64,000 nucleotides of DNA from Clostridia bacterium. GTDB lineage: Bacteria; Bacillota; Clostridia; Oscillospirales; Acutalibacteraceae. Below, in pieces: positions 46,284 through 55,625 of the stretch (the stretch's first letter is position 1; every line of letters begins with the position of its first letter). Both the position numbers and the translations under genes were made by a program. The notes under the pieces were generated by a model. The model was not told where the DNA came from. It was given only the letters and a program-made list of their open reading frames with translations, and made no database searches. The stretch is taken from NCBI GenBank assembly GCA_017626295.1, contig JAGAJB010000003.1, positions 1 to 64,000 on the forward strand, given 5' to 3'.

Positions 46284-48821
46284 TTATTTCTTCGCGGCTT
46301 TTGCAGCAGCTTTTTCTGCTTTGATTTTATCATTCAAAGCTTTTTCTTCAGCAAGTCTTTTTTCATTTTCAATTCTTGCTTTTTCTACTGCTTCTTCGTG
46401 TCTTACCTTAGCCTCGTCATAAAGTGCTTCGATTTCTTCAAAGTGACTGTAATTTTCTTTCTGCTCTAAAATTTTCTTTGCATCAAGATAAGGCTTTGCG
46501 GCGCGGTTGAAGAATGCGTGCTTATCCATTTGAGCTTTTGAGTTTTTGCGTGCTTCATTGCGCTCTGCTTCCACAGATTTGATCTGAGCCTTGAGACCTT
46601 TGACTTTTTCATTGTCCTTAGCCTTTTTAGCAATTCTTAAATCGTTTGCAAGGTCTTTGAGTTTTGCATCGCATTCATCTTCGGCACCGAAGAATTTTTC
46701 GAGAACTGCGAAATCGGGCTGAACAAAATCCTGTCCGTTGCTAAAGTGCTTTTTAATAGCTTTGTAAGATGCTTTTTTATTCTTAGCAATTTCAACGGCG
46801 ATTTTTCGTATAGCCTTTTCTTCCTTAGTTGATTTCGGAAGAGCCTTTGCAACTCTGATTTCTTCTTTAATAGTTGCAATATCTGTGGTGAGAAGACCGT
46901 CAAGACCGTTTATGAATACTTTTCTGTTTTCTGCAACCTCAAGTTTAACGGCATCGGTTGAGAATTTATCAAGTTCTTCACAAACGAATTTTGCTATTTC
47001 TATTTCCTCATTAAACTCTTTGTCAGCAAGGTAAGCTTTTTTAGCAGCCTTGCGTGCAACTTTGTCTGAAATGCCTTTATAAGATTTCTTATCTAAACTC
47101 TTAGGTGTAGCAACAGCCATTTCTTTGGATGTACGAATTAGTTCTACGCCTTCAACAAGAGTTGCATCTGTAAGAACACCGTTACCGTAGTCCTCAAACA
47201 TAGCACGTATTTTAAGAACACGGACAATAGACTTTTGTTTTCTTTCGTTAAGGTCATACCAGAAGAACGGGATAACATTCATCAAAGCGCCAAATGCGGC
47301 TAAAACGATTAAAACATCAACAAGGCCTAAAAGAATATCGGGATCATAAAGTGCAGAATAAGCATTGGAGTAGTTATCCTGACCGCGTGCTAACTGTTCT
47401 TCAAGAATTTTTCCGACTGTGGTGAATTCATCTTTTCCCAAATTTATGACTCGATTGAGAATTTCGGGATCAGAAGTAACGAGTCTGGCATTTTTCTCAG
47501 TAATACCTCTTTGTTTGTAAATGAAGGGAAGAACAGAGGAGGTTGCGAGAGCCAATACAGTACCGATAGTATTTACTGCGGAGAACATACCGTCAATACG
47601 TTCGCCTGTTTTGTATTGCTGATAATCGCGGATGTCAGCCTGAATAGAGGGGTTGAGTATGTGAGCAAATGAACCCATAAGAGCATTAAGCCACAAGCAG
47701 GACATTATAAGAAGAATTGTGACATTATATGTAATCTCATCGGTAAAGAGAAGCATTGCCAGAATAAATACTATGTTAAACAGATTCGTTACAACGAGAA
47801 CGGCTTTTTTACCCCATTTACGAATGCAGAAAGGTGCTGCAAGCATACCCCAAAGAGATGCGTTTCCGTAAACGGTCTGGATAATTCCGAAGGTAGCACC
47901 TGAACACGCTCCGCCATAATCATAGAGCCATCTCATTATGTTACTGTAAGAACTTTCAAGGAAACCTATCCAGCCTGCAAGGGAAATAATCCAGAAATAT
48001 TTATTTTTGGCTACGGCTTTAAGAGCATCTGTAAACTTAATTTGTACTACGTGAGTTCTTGCCTGAACAATTTTTTCTTCCGTGTGTTTATAGACAACAA
48101 TGCAAAGAAGAATACCCAATACTGTAAGAATAGGGTAAAGTAATCTGTAAACACGGATATCCGTTGAGTTGGACTTGAACAAATATTGAGCAATAAGAGG
48201 AGTGAAAAGATTTACAACAGTTGGAGCAAAGGAGTAAACGATACTCTTAACTGAAGCAACGTCGGCTCTTTCCTGGGAGTTGGGGGAAAGTACGTGAATA
48301 AGATTCTCGTATCCGTCATAAAAGAAATAGTAAAAAAAGTGCAGGAGAAGGTTGAGAACCATAACAATAGCACATTTTGCAATATATGCTAACGATTTAC
48401 CTAAAATTACACGATCTCCGAAAATAGTGGTCAAAGCGTCGTACGGGAACCAAACCATAGTTACGCAGATAATAGCGGCAGGTATGGCCATAGTAACTAT
48501 GTAAGGACGGTATTTACCGGCTTTGTTTCGGGTATTGTCGATGATGTTTGCACGAACTGCTGTAAGAGGTATATTCGCAAGAACTGCAATAACGTACATT
48601 GCGTATAAATCCATAGGCGCAATACCCAATACACTTGAAAGCAAGGTATTGTTAGCGGAAAGTAAGCAAGCAGTACCCATTGTGATAATCATATAGGCAC
48701 CGATACCGCCACCGGAATATGCGGCAATTTCGCGGAAGGTCATATAGCGACCTGCCATAGGAGTTTTCCAATAGGTTTTTACCTTGGAAACACCCTCAAG
48801 GGCTTTTTCTTTTAAATTCAT
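46284..48821 (-). CDS. GPH-like MFS transporter with ~300-residue charged helical tail
   Basis: An 845-residue protein. Residues 1 to about 535 form a 12-segment MFS domain related to GPH transporters (loop ANIIDNTRNKAGKYRPYI; later RADVASVKSIVYSF). The remaining 300 residues are soluble, rich in Lys, Glu and Ala, and probably a long helical or coiled-coil domain (e.g. DDLRIAKKAKDNEKVKGLKA-like segments and the KAEKAAAKAAKK end). GPH proteins usually have 450-520 residues. The gene has its own promoter and terminator and lies exactly between two parS sites. The substrate is unknown. Confidence 0.82.
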   Translation of the reverse strand: MNLKEKALEGVSKVKTYWKTPMAGRYMTFREIAAYSGGGIGAYMIITMGTACLLSANNTLLSSVLGIAPMDLYAMYVIAVLANIPLTAVRANIIDNTRNKAGKYRPYIVTMAIPAAIICVTMVWFPYDALTTIFGDRVILGKSLAYIAKCAIVMVLNLLLHFFYYFFYDGYENLIHVLSPNSQERADVASVKSIVYSFAPTVVNLFTPLIAQYLFKSNSTDIRVYRLLYPILTVLGILLCIVVYKHTEEKIVQARTHVVQIKFTDALKAVAKNKYFWIISLAGWIGFLESSYSNIMRWLYDYGGACSGATFGIIQTVYGNASLWGMLAAPFCIRKWGKKAVLVVTNLFNIVFILAMLLFTDEITYNVTILLIMSCLWLNALMGSFAHILNPSIQADIRDYQQYKTGERIDGMFSAVNTIGTVLALATSSVLPFIYKQRGITEKNARLVTSDPEILNRVINLGKDEFTTVGKILEEQLARGQDNYSNAYSALYDPDILLGLVDVLIVLAAFGALMNVIPFFWYDLNERKQKSIVRVLKIRAMFEDYGNGVLTDATLVEGVELIRTSKEMAVATPKSLDKKSYKGISDKVARKAAKKAYLADKEFNEEIEIAKFVCEELDKFSTDAVKLEVAENRKVFINGLDGLLTTDIATIKEEIRVAKALPKSTKEEKAIRKIAVEIAKNKKASYKAIKKHFSNGQDFVQPDFAVLEKFFGAEDECDAKLKDLANDLRIAKKAKDNEKVKGLKAQIKSVEAERNEARKNSKAQMDKHAFFNRAAKPYLDAKKILEQKENYSHFEEIEALYDEAKVRHEEAVEKARIENEKRLAEEKALNDKIKAEKAAAKAAKK

Positions 48822-48862
48822 TACGTTTCTCCTTTTTATGAGATTTGTTTACACATATCATA

Positions 48863-48891
48863 AGTATACCATAATATATAGATTACTGCAA
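48863..48891 (-). promoter_or_regulatory. Sigma-A promoter of the tailed MFS gene
   Basis: Minus strand: TTGCAG (48891-48886), 17-base spacer, TATACT (48868-48863). parS site 2 lies 27 bases upstream. Confidence 0.72.
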
Positions 48892-48917
48892 GTAAAAAAA
48901 TATAGAGAAACATATGA

Positions 48918-48933
48918 TGTTTCACGTGAAACA
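48918..48933. other. parS site 2 (ParB binding)
   Basis: A second perfect TGTTTCACGTGAAACA, 2.7 kb from the first, upstream of the promoter of the MFS gene between them. Confidence 0.93.
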
Positions 48934-48939
48934 AAAATA

Positions 48940-49284
48940 AATTAGGAGTTAGGAATTAGGAATTAGGAGTTTCGGAACGCTTGCGCGTTGATTATATATT
49001 TCTTTCGCATAGAACAACTATTTACCGCTAAAAATTATTTTATACATAAAAAATTACCGTAGAACAACAAAACAGATTTCTGTTCTACGGTAGTTTTAAT
49101 TATCAGTAAATTTATTGTTGCGGTTCAGGCAAGCCGAGCCCTACGATAATTTGTTTTCTGCATAAATGATTTATAAATTGCCAACGCAGTTCCGAAATTT
49201 GCCATTTTCCATTTCCAATTTGCCATTATAATAGCCGTGCGCAGCACCCTTAACTCCTCATTCCTCACTCCTAATTCCTAATTA
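48940..49284. repeat. MITE-like composite repeat with inverted AATTAGGA arms
   Basis: The left arm (48940-48969) is a tandem of TTAGGAA/TTAGGAG words; the right arm (49250-49284) is the inverted form (TCCTCATTCC, TCCTAATTCC). Inside each arm lies an inverted GTTCCGAAA/CAACGC word (48968-48990 and 49178-49195). The middle holds a 12-base-pair hairpin, TACCGTAGAACA (49055-49066) and TGTTCTACGGTA (49081-49092). No ORF of note. Related pieces occur at 42932-42985 and 56411-56464, so this is a family. The layout is like a non-autonomous mobile element, but transposition is not shown. Confidence 0.6.
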
Positions 49285-49314
49285 AAAAACCGCCTGCAAC
49301 AGCAGACGGTTTTT
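49284..49314 (-). terminator. Terminator of the EF-G-like gene
   Basis: AAAAAACCGCCTGC (49284-49297), AACA, GCAGACGGTTTTT (49302-49314). Confidence 0.82.
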
Positions 49315-49318
49315 GGTT

Positions 49319-51361
49319 TTATTCATCATCGTCATCAAGTTTAGCATCTGCTATAACTTTTTCTGCGATATTGTTAGGAGCATCTTCGTAGCGTGCAAAT
49401 TCAAGGGTGAAGTGACCTCTGCCTGCTGTTACTGAACGAAGTGCAATAGCAAAGTCGCTCATTTCAGCCATGGGAACTTCTGCAACGAGTTCCTGTGTCT
49501 TTGCGTCTTCTGCAGGGCCCATACCTAAAACCCTGCCTCTACGTTTGTTAACATCGCCGAGAATATCTCCAAGGTTATCATCGGGAATATATGCTCTGAG
49601 AGTTCCGATAGGTTCAAGTATTGTGGGAGATGCTTCGGGGATAGCGGCTTTAAATGCTATACGTGCAGCCATTTTGAAAGCCATTTCGGAAGAGTCAACA
49701 GGATGGTAAGAACCGTCGTGGAGACAAGCCTTAATACCAACCATAGGATAGCCTGCAATAAGACCGCCGGCTACGCATTCGCGCAAGCCCTTTTCAACTG
49801 CGGGGAAGAAGTTCTTGGGAACTGCACCGCCTACAACTTCATCGGAAGTAAATACGAAATCCTCTTCGCCTGCATAGGGTTCAAAACGGATGAAAACGTC
49901 ACCAAACTGACCGTGGCCACCGGACTGCTTTTTATGACGGCCCTGTTTATCAACAGTTTTGCGGATAGTTTCTCTGTAAGCAACACGGGGAGCAGTGAGT
50001 TCAACTTCAACACCGTATTTATTTTTAAGTTTAGAAACAATAGATTCAAGGTGCTGTTCACCAAGACCGGAGATGATCTGTTCTTTTGTTTCTTTGTTGG
50101 TATAGAATTTCATTGCGCCGTCTTCTTCAGCAAGTTTATTAAGACCGGAAGCAACTTTATCTTCTTCACCTTTTTTAACTACGTTAACTGCCATTGAATA
50201 GCAAGCAATGGGGAAGTTAACGCCGTCAAGAGTAACGGGATTTTTGGCATCACACATTGTATCGCCTGTTTTGAAGCCGGAAAGTTTTGTAACAACACCG
50301 ATGTCACCTGCAACGATTTCGGCAGCATCTTCTTGTTTACCGCCTTTAACCATAACGATTTTGCCCATTTTATCTTCTTCTTCGGTGCGGGCGTTATAAG
50401 CCTTTGTAGCGGCAGTAATTCTACCGGAAACTACTTTGAAGAAAGACATCTTACCAACGAATGGGTCAGAAACGGTTTTGAAGCATATAGCAGCAAGAGG
50501 TCCGTTTTCGTCACATTCAATATCGCCTTCGCCCTTGGGTGAGGGTGCAAGTTTTGTAATACCGTTCATAAGAAGGTCAACAGCGTCAGTTGTAAGACCG
50601 GAGCAAGCATAAACAGGAACAACAGTACCGTCTGCAACACCCTGTGAAAGACCGAAAACTATTTCATCGTGTGTAAATTCTTCGCCTTCAAAGAACTTCA
50701 TCATAAGTTCATCGTCACCGGAAGCAACAGCCTCGGTAAATGAAGCGTGAATATCTTCAATGATACTGTCTTCGGGAATAGCAACTTCTGTTGCTTTGCC
50801 GTTATCATATTTAAATGCTTTATTCTGAAGGAAGTTTACGTAACACTCAACCTTACCGCCAACTATGTAGGGGATTACAACAGGGCAAACAGCGGTGCCG
50901 TATTTTTCTTTAAGAGCATTAAGAGTTTTGTAGAAGTCGCGGTCTTCGCCGTCACATTTTGAAACGGCTACGAATTTTGAAAGACCGTTTCTGTCAGCGG
51001 TACGCAATGCTTTTTCAGCGCCGACATCAACGCCGTGGCCCGATGAAAGAACAACTATAACAGTTTCGGCTGCGCGAATACCTTCGCTTCTGCCACCTTC
51101 AAAATCAAAAAGACCGGGAGTGTCAATAATGTTAATTTTTCTGTTGCGCCATTCAAAGTTGGCAACTGCTGAAGAAACAGAAACCTTTCTCTTTTTTTCT
51201 TCCGCATCGAAGTCAAGAACGGTGTTACCGTCTGTAACTTTACCGAGTCTGTCGGAAGCACCGGAAAGATAAAGCATAGCCTCTGCAAGAGTAGTTTTAC
51301 CTCTGCTGCCGTGACCAGCAATGACAACATTGCGGATATTTTCCTTAGTGTATGCTTTCAA
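49319..51361 (-). CDS. EF-G-like translational GTPase (FusA2 type)
   Basis: A 680-residue five-domain GTPase related to elongation factor G. G1 is GHGSRGKTT (residues 16-24) and G3 is DTPG (81-84); the G4 motif, normally NKxD, is SKCD (135-138). Domain IV keeps GGHGQFGDV and the C-terminal PVDSSEMAFKMA and RGRVLGMGP blocks. The G-domain divergence suggests a paralogue rather than the main EF-G. The start is TTG at 51361, with GGGAGG at good spacing. It ends in an acidic tail (DDDDE). It may act in ribosome release or under stress; that is inference from related paralogues. Confidence 0.88.
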   Translation of the reverse strand: MKAYTKENIRNVVIAGHGSRGKTTLAEAMLYLSGASDRLGKVTDGNTVLDFDAEEKKRKVSVSSAVANFEWRNRKINIIDTPGLFDFEGGRSEGIRAAETVIVVLSSGHGVDVGAEKALRTADRNGLSKFVAVSKCDGEDRDFYKTLNALKEKYGTAVCPVVIPYIVGGKVECYVNFLQNKAFKYDNGKATEVAIPEDSIIEDIHASFTEAVASGDDELMMKFFEGEEFTHDEIVFGLSQGVADGTVVPVYACSGLTTDAVDLLMNGITKLAPSPKGEGDIECDENGPLAAICFKTVSDPFVGKMSFFKVVSGRITAATKAYNARTEEEDKMGKIVMVKGGKQEDAAEIVAGDIGVVTKLSGFKTGDTMCDAKNPVTLDGVNFPIACYSMAVNVVKKGEEDKVASGLNKLAEEDGAMKFYTNKETKEQIISGLGEQHLESIVSKLKNKYGVEVELTAPRVAYRETIRKTVDKQGRHKKQSGGHGQFGDVFIRFEPYAGEEDFVFTSDEVVGGAVPKNFFPAVEKGLRECVAGGLIAGYPMVGIKACLHDGSYHPVDSSEMAFKMAARIAFKAAIPEASPTILEPIGTLRAYIPDDNLGDILGDVNKRRGRVLGMGPAEDAKTQELVAEVPMAEMSDFAIALRSVTAGRGHFTLEFARYEDAPNNIAEKVIADAKLDDDDE

Positions 51362-51588
51362 AAGAATTCCTCCCTAATAGCGTATTACCGCTATGGTTTT
51401 TATAAAATTTAGTACGCCTGAAACAAAAAATATTATAAAGGGTGACTATACTTTGGTATTTTAGCACATATTTTTCGCCGTTTCAATGATTTTTTTGAGT
51501 AAAATGCAAAGATTATTGATAATATATAATAACTAACGCCGTTTTTTATGTAATATGTTACGATTTTTGGAATGTTATGTTTTTACAA

Positions 51589-51617
51589 TTGAAAAATTAA
51601 AAAGGGTGTGCTAATAT
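51589..51617 (+). promoter_or_regulatory. Sigma-A promoter of the surface-protein/dnaD/dnaI genes
   Basis: TTGAAA (51589-51594), 17-base spacer, TAATAT (51612-51617). The rest of the 332-base gap 51362-51693 is AT-rich; on the minus strand a TATAAT box near 51431-51436 may serve the EF-G-like gene. Confidence 0.72.
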
Positions 51618-51693
51618 AGAGTGTAGTATGAGTTGTTATACTCTGATATAAGCGATTTGAATGAAAACATCTCAAATATGGAGGTTTTTTATA

Positions 51694-53646
51694 ATGAACG
51701 AAAATAATATGAACGGTAATTTAAATAACAATTCTGTACCCAAAAAGCCCGTAGCACCACCTTTAGTACCCAAGGGCGAGGCTAAGAAACCGGAAGTAAA
51801 GAAAACAGTTGCGCCTGTTGTTACCGATAAGAAAGAAAAGGGAAAAGACAAAAAATTTCTTTACATACTTATTCCCGTTATTGCGATTATTCTTGTGGCA
51901 GCAATTATTATTGCGGTCGTTCTCAAAAAAGATAAGACAGAAAAAACTGATCCCACAACAACAAAAGTAATCGTTGCCACAGATGAAAACGGTGTTGCAA
52001 TTACTGATGCAAACGGTGTTCCTGTTACGATTGTTCCCGAAACAGAGGTTGTTAATGTTACCGATGCAAATGGTGTTCCCGTAACAGATAATAAAGGTAA
52101 CAATGTAACAACCGTCGTATATAAAGAGGTTGATGTTACGGTTAATGTGGCAGTTACTAATGAAAACGGTGAAGAAGTGACTAACAGCAAGGGTGAGGTT
52201 GTTACACAGCAGGTAGTAGTGCCTCAGGATCCTAATCAAGCGGGTAACGGTAGTGTTGTTTTAGGAACAACTGCCGTAGCTATTACCGACGGCCAGGGTA
52301 ATACTGCAGTTGACAACGAGGGTAATCTTTTCACAACTATTGTTGAACTTACAAGTAACCCCATCGCAGTTGAACCTGCAGCACTTGACTGGAAAGCATC
52401 AATGGGTGGTACAGCCGCTGACTATTTCTCAAGCATTGCAACAGATACAGACGGTAACTACATTGCCGCTAATGTTACAAACTCAAAAGACGGTAATTTT
52501 AAAGAGTATGCTGAACTTAAGTACGCTGCTCCGTACACCGTTCTTGTAAAATACGATAAATCAGGCAACATCAAATGGCAGAAACCTATCGGAAGCACAA
52601 GGGGTATGCTCGCACTTACAGATGTTATTCCTACTGATGACGGCGGATTCTATGCAGTAGGTTATGGTAAAAATGTGGGCGGTAAAACCGGTATTGGTTA
52701 CTATGACTGTGTAGTTTACAAATTTGATAAAAATTGTAATGAAGTTTGGTGTAAGATTTTCGGTACATCTACTGTTGATATGTTTAACGGTGCAACTCTT
52801 ACTTCCGACGGCGGAATAGTTGCAGTAGGTTCAGTAGGTAACAATGACGGTGATGCAGAAGGTTTCGGTAAAGAAGAACTCCAGTCTGCTGCATGTATTG
52901 TTAAGTATGATGCAAACGGTAACCTTGTATGGAAAAACATTCTTGGCGGTAACCAGGATTACTTCAACAATGTTGTTGAAGGTACGGACGGTGGTTTTTA
53001 CTGTGTAGGTAACTTCTATTCAGGTGTCCTTTTCAAAGGCTTAGGTTCTTCTGATTCCGCTGTTGTAAAAATTGACAATAACGGTAAATATGTCGGTGTT
53101 GCTCCTGTTGCGGGTAGAGGTATTGAGTCATTTACAGGCATTACTGCTTGTAAGGACGGTGGCGTTGTTATTGTAGGTAAATCCAATTCTTCTGATTCGG
53201 GTAACACAGAAAGTACATTCGTTTCAGACCTTGCTTCACGCGGAGGTTTTGACGCATATATTATGAAATTCAACAATGATTTGACTTTCGGTTTTGCGAA
53301 GCCTTTCAGAGGTCAGTATGACGATGACCTTGTGGATGTTGTTGAAAAATCAGACGGTACGTTTGTTGCCACAGGTAAATCAAATTCATCCTCACGTGAC
53401 CTTAAAGGTATTACTACACGCGGTGGCGATGATATGGTTATTGCTTCCTTTGATAAATACGGAAATCTCACTTGGGCACGTTCTTTCGGCGGAACCCAGA
53501 ATGAAAGCGCAACCGCAATTTGCTTGGCAGAAAAAGACGGTTATGTTATTGCAGGTCGCACACTTTCAAAGGATATTGATATGAAAGGTATCTCGCAGTA
53601 TGTTAACGGAAAATCTGTTGGTGTTATTGCAAAGTTCCCCGAATAA
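51694..53646 (+). CDS. Membrane-anchored surface protein with Gly/Asp repeats and propeller-like region
   Basis: A 650-residue protein. The cytoplasmic N-terminus (about 1-55) is rich in Asn, Pro and Lys; one membrane segment follows (about 57-80). Outside come short repeats of the form (T)DxNGVPVT (ITDANGVPVT and VTDANGVPVT among them), then from about residue 230 a set of blades with DGGxxxVG and WxKxxGG motifs, as in outer beta-propeller proteins. The frame opens at 51661, but the ATG at 51694 follows TGGAGG. It ends three bases before dnaD. No enzyme motif is seen; binding to a ligand or wall component is plausible. Confidence 0.78.
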   Translation: MNENNMNGNLNNNSVPKKPVAPPLVPKGEAKKPEVKKTVAPVVTDKKEKGKDKKFLYILIPVIAIILVAAIIIAVVLKKDKTEKTDPTTTKVIVATDENGVAITDANGVPVTIVPETEVVNVTDANGVPVTDNKGNNVTTVVYKEVDVTVNVAVTNENGEEVTNSKGEVVTQQVVVPQDPNQAGNGSVVLGTTAVAITDGQGNTAVDNEGNLFTTIVELTSNPIAVEPAALDWKASMGGTAADYFSSIATDTDGNYIAANVTNSKDGNFKEYAELKYAAPYTVLVKYDKSGNIKWQKPIGSTRGMLALTDVIPTDDGGFYAVGYGKNVGGKTGIGYYDCVVYKFDKNCNEVWCKIFGTSTVDMFNGATLTSDGGIVAVGSVGNNDGDAEGFGKEELQSAACIVKYDANGNLVWKNILGGNQDYFNNVVEGTDGGFYCVGNFYSGVLFKGLGSSDSAVVKIDNNGKYVGVAPVAGRGIESFTGITACKDGGVVIVGKSNSSDSGNTESTFVSDLASRGGFDAYIMKFNNDLTFGFAKPFRGQYDDDLVDVVEKSDGTFVATGKSNSSSRDLKGITTRGGDDMVIASFDKYGNLTWARSFGGTQNESATAICLAEKDGYVIAGRTLSKDIDMKGISQYVNGKSVGVIAKFPE

Positions 53647-53649
53647 GAT

Positions 53650-54642
53650 ATGATTAAAATTAAATGTGACTATTTGGGCGGCGCAGTCGCCGTACCTACT
53701 GATGTTATTGATAAGCACTTAAAGCTTGCACCTGTTGCAAGCTTTAAGGTTTTGCTTTTTATTTTAAGAAATCCCGAGGGCACTGCCGATGCTGAGCAAA
53801 TTGCAATGTGTACGGGTCTTGCAAAACTTGATGTTACAGACTGTCTTAACTACTGGGAAAGTAACGGTGTTATATCCATTGACGATGAAATTAACGAAGA
53901 AGCGGTAAAAACGGCAATAGGTAACGCAAAATGCGTTAAAACTCCTGAAGAAAAAACGGACAAGTCCGAAAATAAAAATGTAAATGTAAGATCTTTGCCT
54001 GTTAAAAAACCAACGCAGCGAGAAATTGCTATGCGACTTTCCGAAGAACCGGAACTTACTTTAATCTGTAATGAAGCGCAGACTATTCTCGGTACATTCG
54101 GTTATGATACCCAGGCACTTATCGTAATGATTTATGATTTTTTCGGTTTTCCGCCCGAAGTAATTATTACACTTCTCCAACATCAGAAATTTGAAAAGAA
54201 AACATCTTCTGCTGCAATAAAAAGCAGAGCAGAGGATTGGGCTAAACGAGGTATCGATACACTTGAAGCAGTAGAAAAAGAACTTCTTGTGCTTGAAAAA
54301 ATAAATGAAGTTTATAATATCGTAAAAGATACGGCAGGTTTTACAAGCGAGTCGCCGTCACCCCGTGTTGCTAAATATCTGCGCCAATGGGCAGGTGAAT
54401 GGAACTGTTCGTCTGAACTTATAAATTTTGCTCTCGAAGAGGCAAACAAAGTTCTTACCGATGCAAATAAACTGCTTAAAAAGTGGGCAAATTCGGGCAT
54501 CACTACACCCGAGGAAGTTAAAATTCAACAGAAAAAATCTTTACCTAAAGAAGTAAAGAAATCATACGACACAGAAAAAGTCGGCAGAAACAGTGTTCTT
54601 GATTGGGCTAAGAGATATGCCGCAGAGGAGGAGAATGAATGA
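53650..54642 (+). CDS. dnaD: DnaD-domain replication initiation protein
   Basis: A 330-residue protein with an N-terminal winged-helix-like domain (about 25-90: FKVLLFILRNPEGTADAEQI) and two DnaB_2/DnaD C-terminal domains (about 130-205 and 215-290; the second has the YIRQW-like KYLRQWAGEWNCSSELINFA block). In Firmicutes DnaD helps load the replicative helicase after DnaA. It starts only three bases after the surface-protein gene without a clear ribosome site and overlaps the helicase-loader gene by four bases. Confidence 0.87.
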   Translation: MIKIKCDYLGGAVAVPTDVIDKHLKLAPVASFKVLLFILRNPEGTADAEQIAMCTGLAKLDVTDCLNYWESNGVISIDDEINEEAVKTAIGNAKCVKTPEEKTDKSENKNVNVRSLPVKKPTQREIAMRLSEEPELTLICNEAQTILGTFGYDTQALIVMIYDFFGFPPEVIITLLQHQKFEKKTSSAAIKSRAEDWAKRGIDTLEAVEKELLVLEKINEVYNIVKDTAGFTSESPSPRVAKYLRQWAGEWNCSSELINFALEEANKVLTDANKLLKKWANSGITTPEEVKIQQKKSLPKEVKKSYDTEKVGRNSVLDWAKRYAAEEENE

Positions 54643-55604
54643 AATTTTCCGAAATAATTTATCAGAGAGCAGAAAATGAACTCAGAAACAGGCGCGAGCA
54701 GGCTGAAAAACTTGCATCTGTGCGCCGTAAAGAGTTTATTGTGAAAAATCCCGAACTTCTCGATATTGAAAACGAAATGAAAAATGCGGCACTTGAAGTT
54801 ATACGCAGTGTTGGTGCAGACGGTAAAAAGGTTGATATTTCACAGATTGCAAAAAGAAATCTTGAGGCGCAGGAAGCAAAACGCTCTTTAATAAAGGCAG
54901 CGGGCTATCCCGAAGATTACCTTGATATTCCCTATACTTGCAAAAAGTGTAAAGACTCGGGTATTTTCAACGGTAAACTTTGCGAGTGCCATCTGGCACT
55001 TTTGCAACAGTTATCAGTAGGCGAACTCGCTTGCAGTCCTATGCTTGCGCGCTCCACTTTTGCAACTTTTGATATTAAATATTACAGCGATATAAAAGAT
55101 ACCGATTTAGGTTTTTCACCCCGCGAATATATGCGCGGTTGTTTTGAAATGCTTAAAGCATATGCCGAAAACTTCACTGTGCAGAGCAACAGTTTCTTCT
55201 TCAGCGGCGGTACGGGACTTGGAAAAACACACCTTGCACTCGCTATTCTTAACCGACTTACTCAACGCGGTTTCAGCGTTTACTATAATTCTGCATCAGG
55301 CATTATAAAACAACTTGAAAAAGAGCGTTTCGGCAGAAGTGTTGACAGCGTGGAGGAAGAAATCGAAAAAAGTGACCTGGTTATTGTTGATGATTTAGGT
55401 GCAGAATTCGCAACACCTTTTGCAGAGGCAACGGTAAATGAACTTGTTAATAATGCGATACTTTCAGGTAAACCTATGATTATGATTTCAAATCTTTCCG
55501 TAGACGAACTTGAAGAACGATACGGTCAGCGTGTAGTTTCGCGGCTTAATTCCTTTGAAGTTATTGAATTCATAGGTGAAGATATAAGACAGTTGAAAAA
55601 ATAA
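54639..55604 (+). CDS. dnaI: DnaI/DnaC-like helicase loader (AAA+)
   Basis: A 321-residue ATPase. An N-terminal Cys cluster (CKKCKDSGIFNGKLCECHLA, residues about 101-120) may bind zinc, as in B. subtilis DnaI. Walker A is FSGGTGLGKTHLALAIL, Walker B LVIVDDLGAEF. It would load the replicative helicase together with DnaD, encoded in the overlapping gene upstream. GAGGAG at the end of dnaD serves as ribosome site. Confidence 0.9.
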   Translation: MKFSEIIYQRAENELRNRREQAEKLASVRRKEFIVKNPELLDIENEMKNAALEVIRSVGADGKKVDISQIAKRNLEAQEAKRSLIKAAGYPEDYLDIPYTCKKCKDSGIFNGKLCECHLALLQQLSVGELACSPMLARSTFATFDIKYYSDIKDTDLGFSPREYMRGCFEMLKAYAENFTVQSNSFFFSGGTGLGKTHLALAILNRLTQRGFSVYYNSASGIIKQLEKERFGRSVDSVEEEIEKSDLVIVDDLGAEFATPFAEATVNELVNNAILSGKPMIMISNLSVDELEERYGQRVVSRLNSFEVIEFIGEDIRQLKK

Positions 55605-55625
55605 TTTAACCACGGAGGTTTTTAT

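Noticed and set aside
51963-52240. Possible CRISPR-like or tandem DNA repeat
   Set aside because: The near-repeats encode the TDANGVPVT-type protein repeats of the surface protein and lack uniform spacers.
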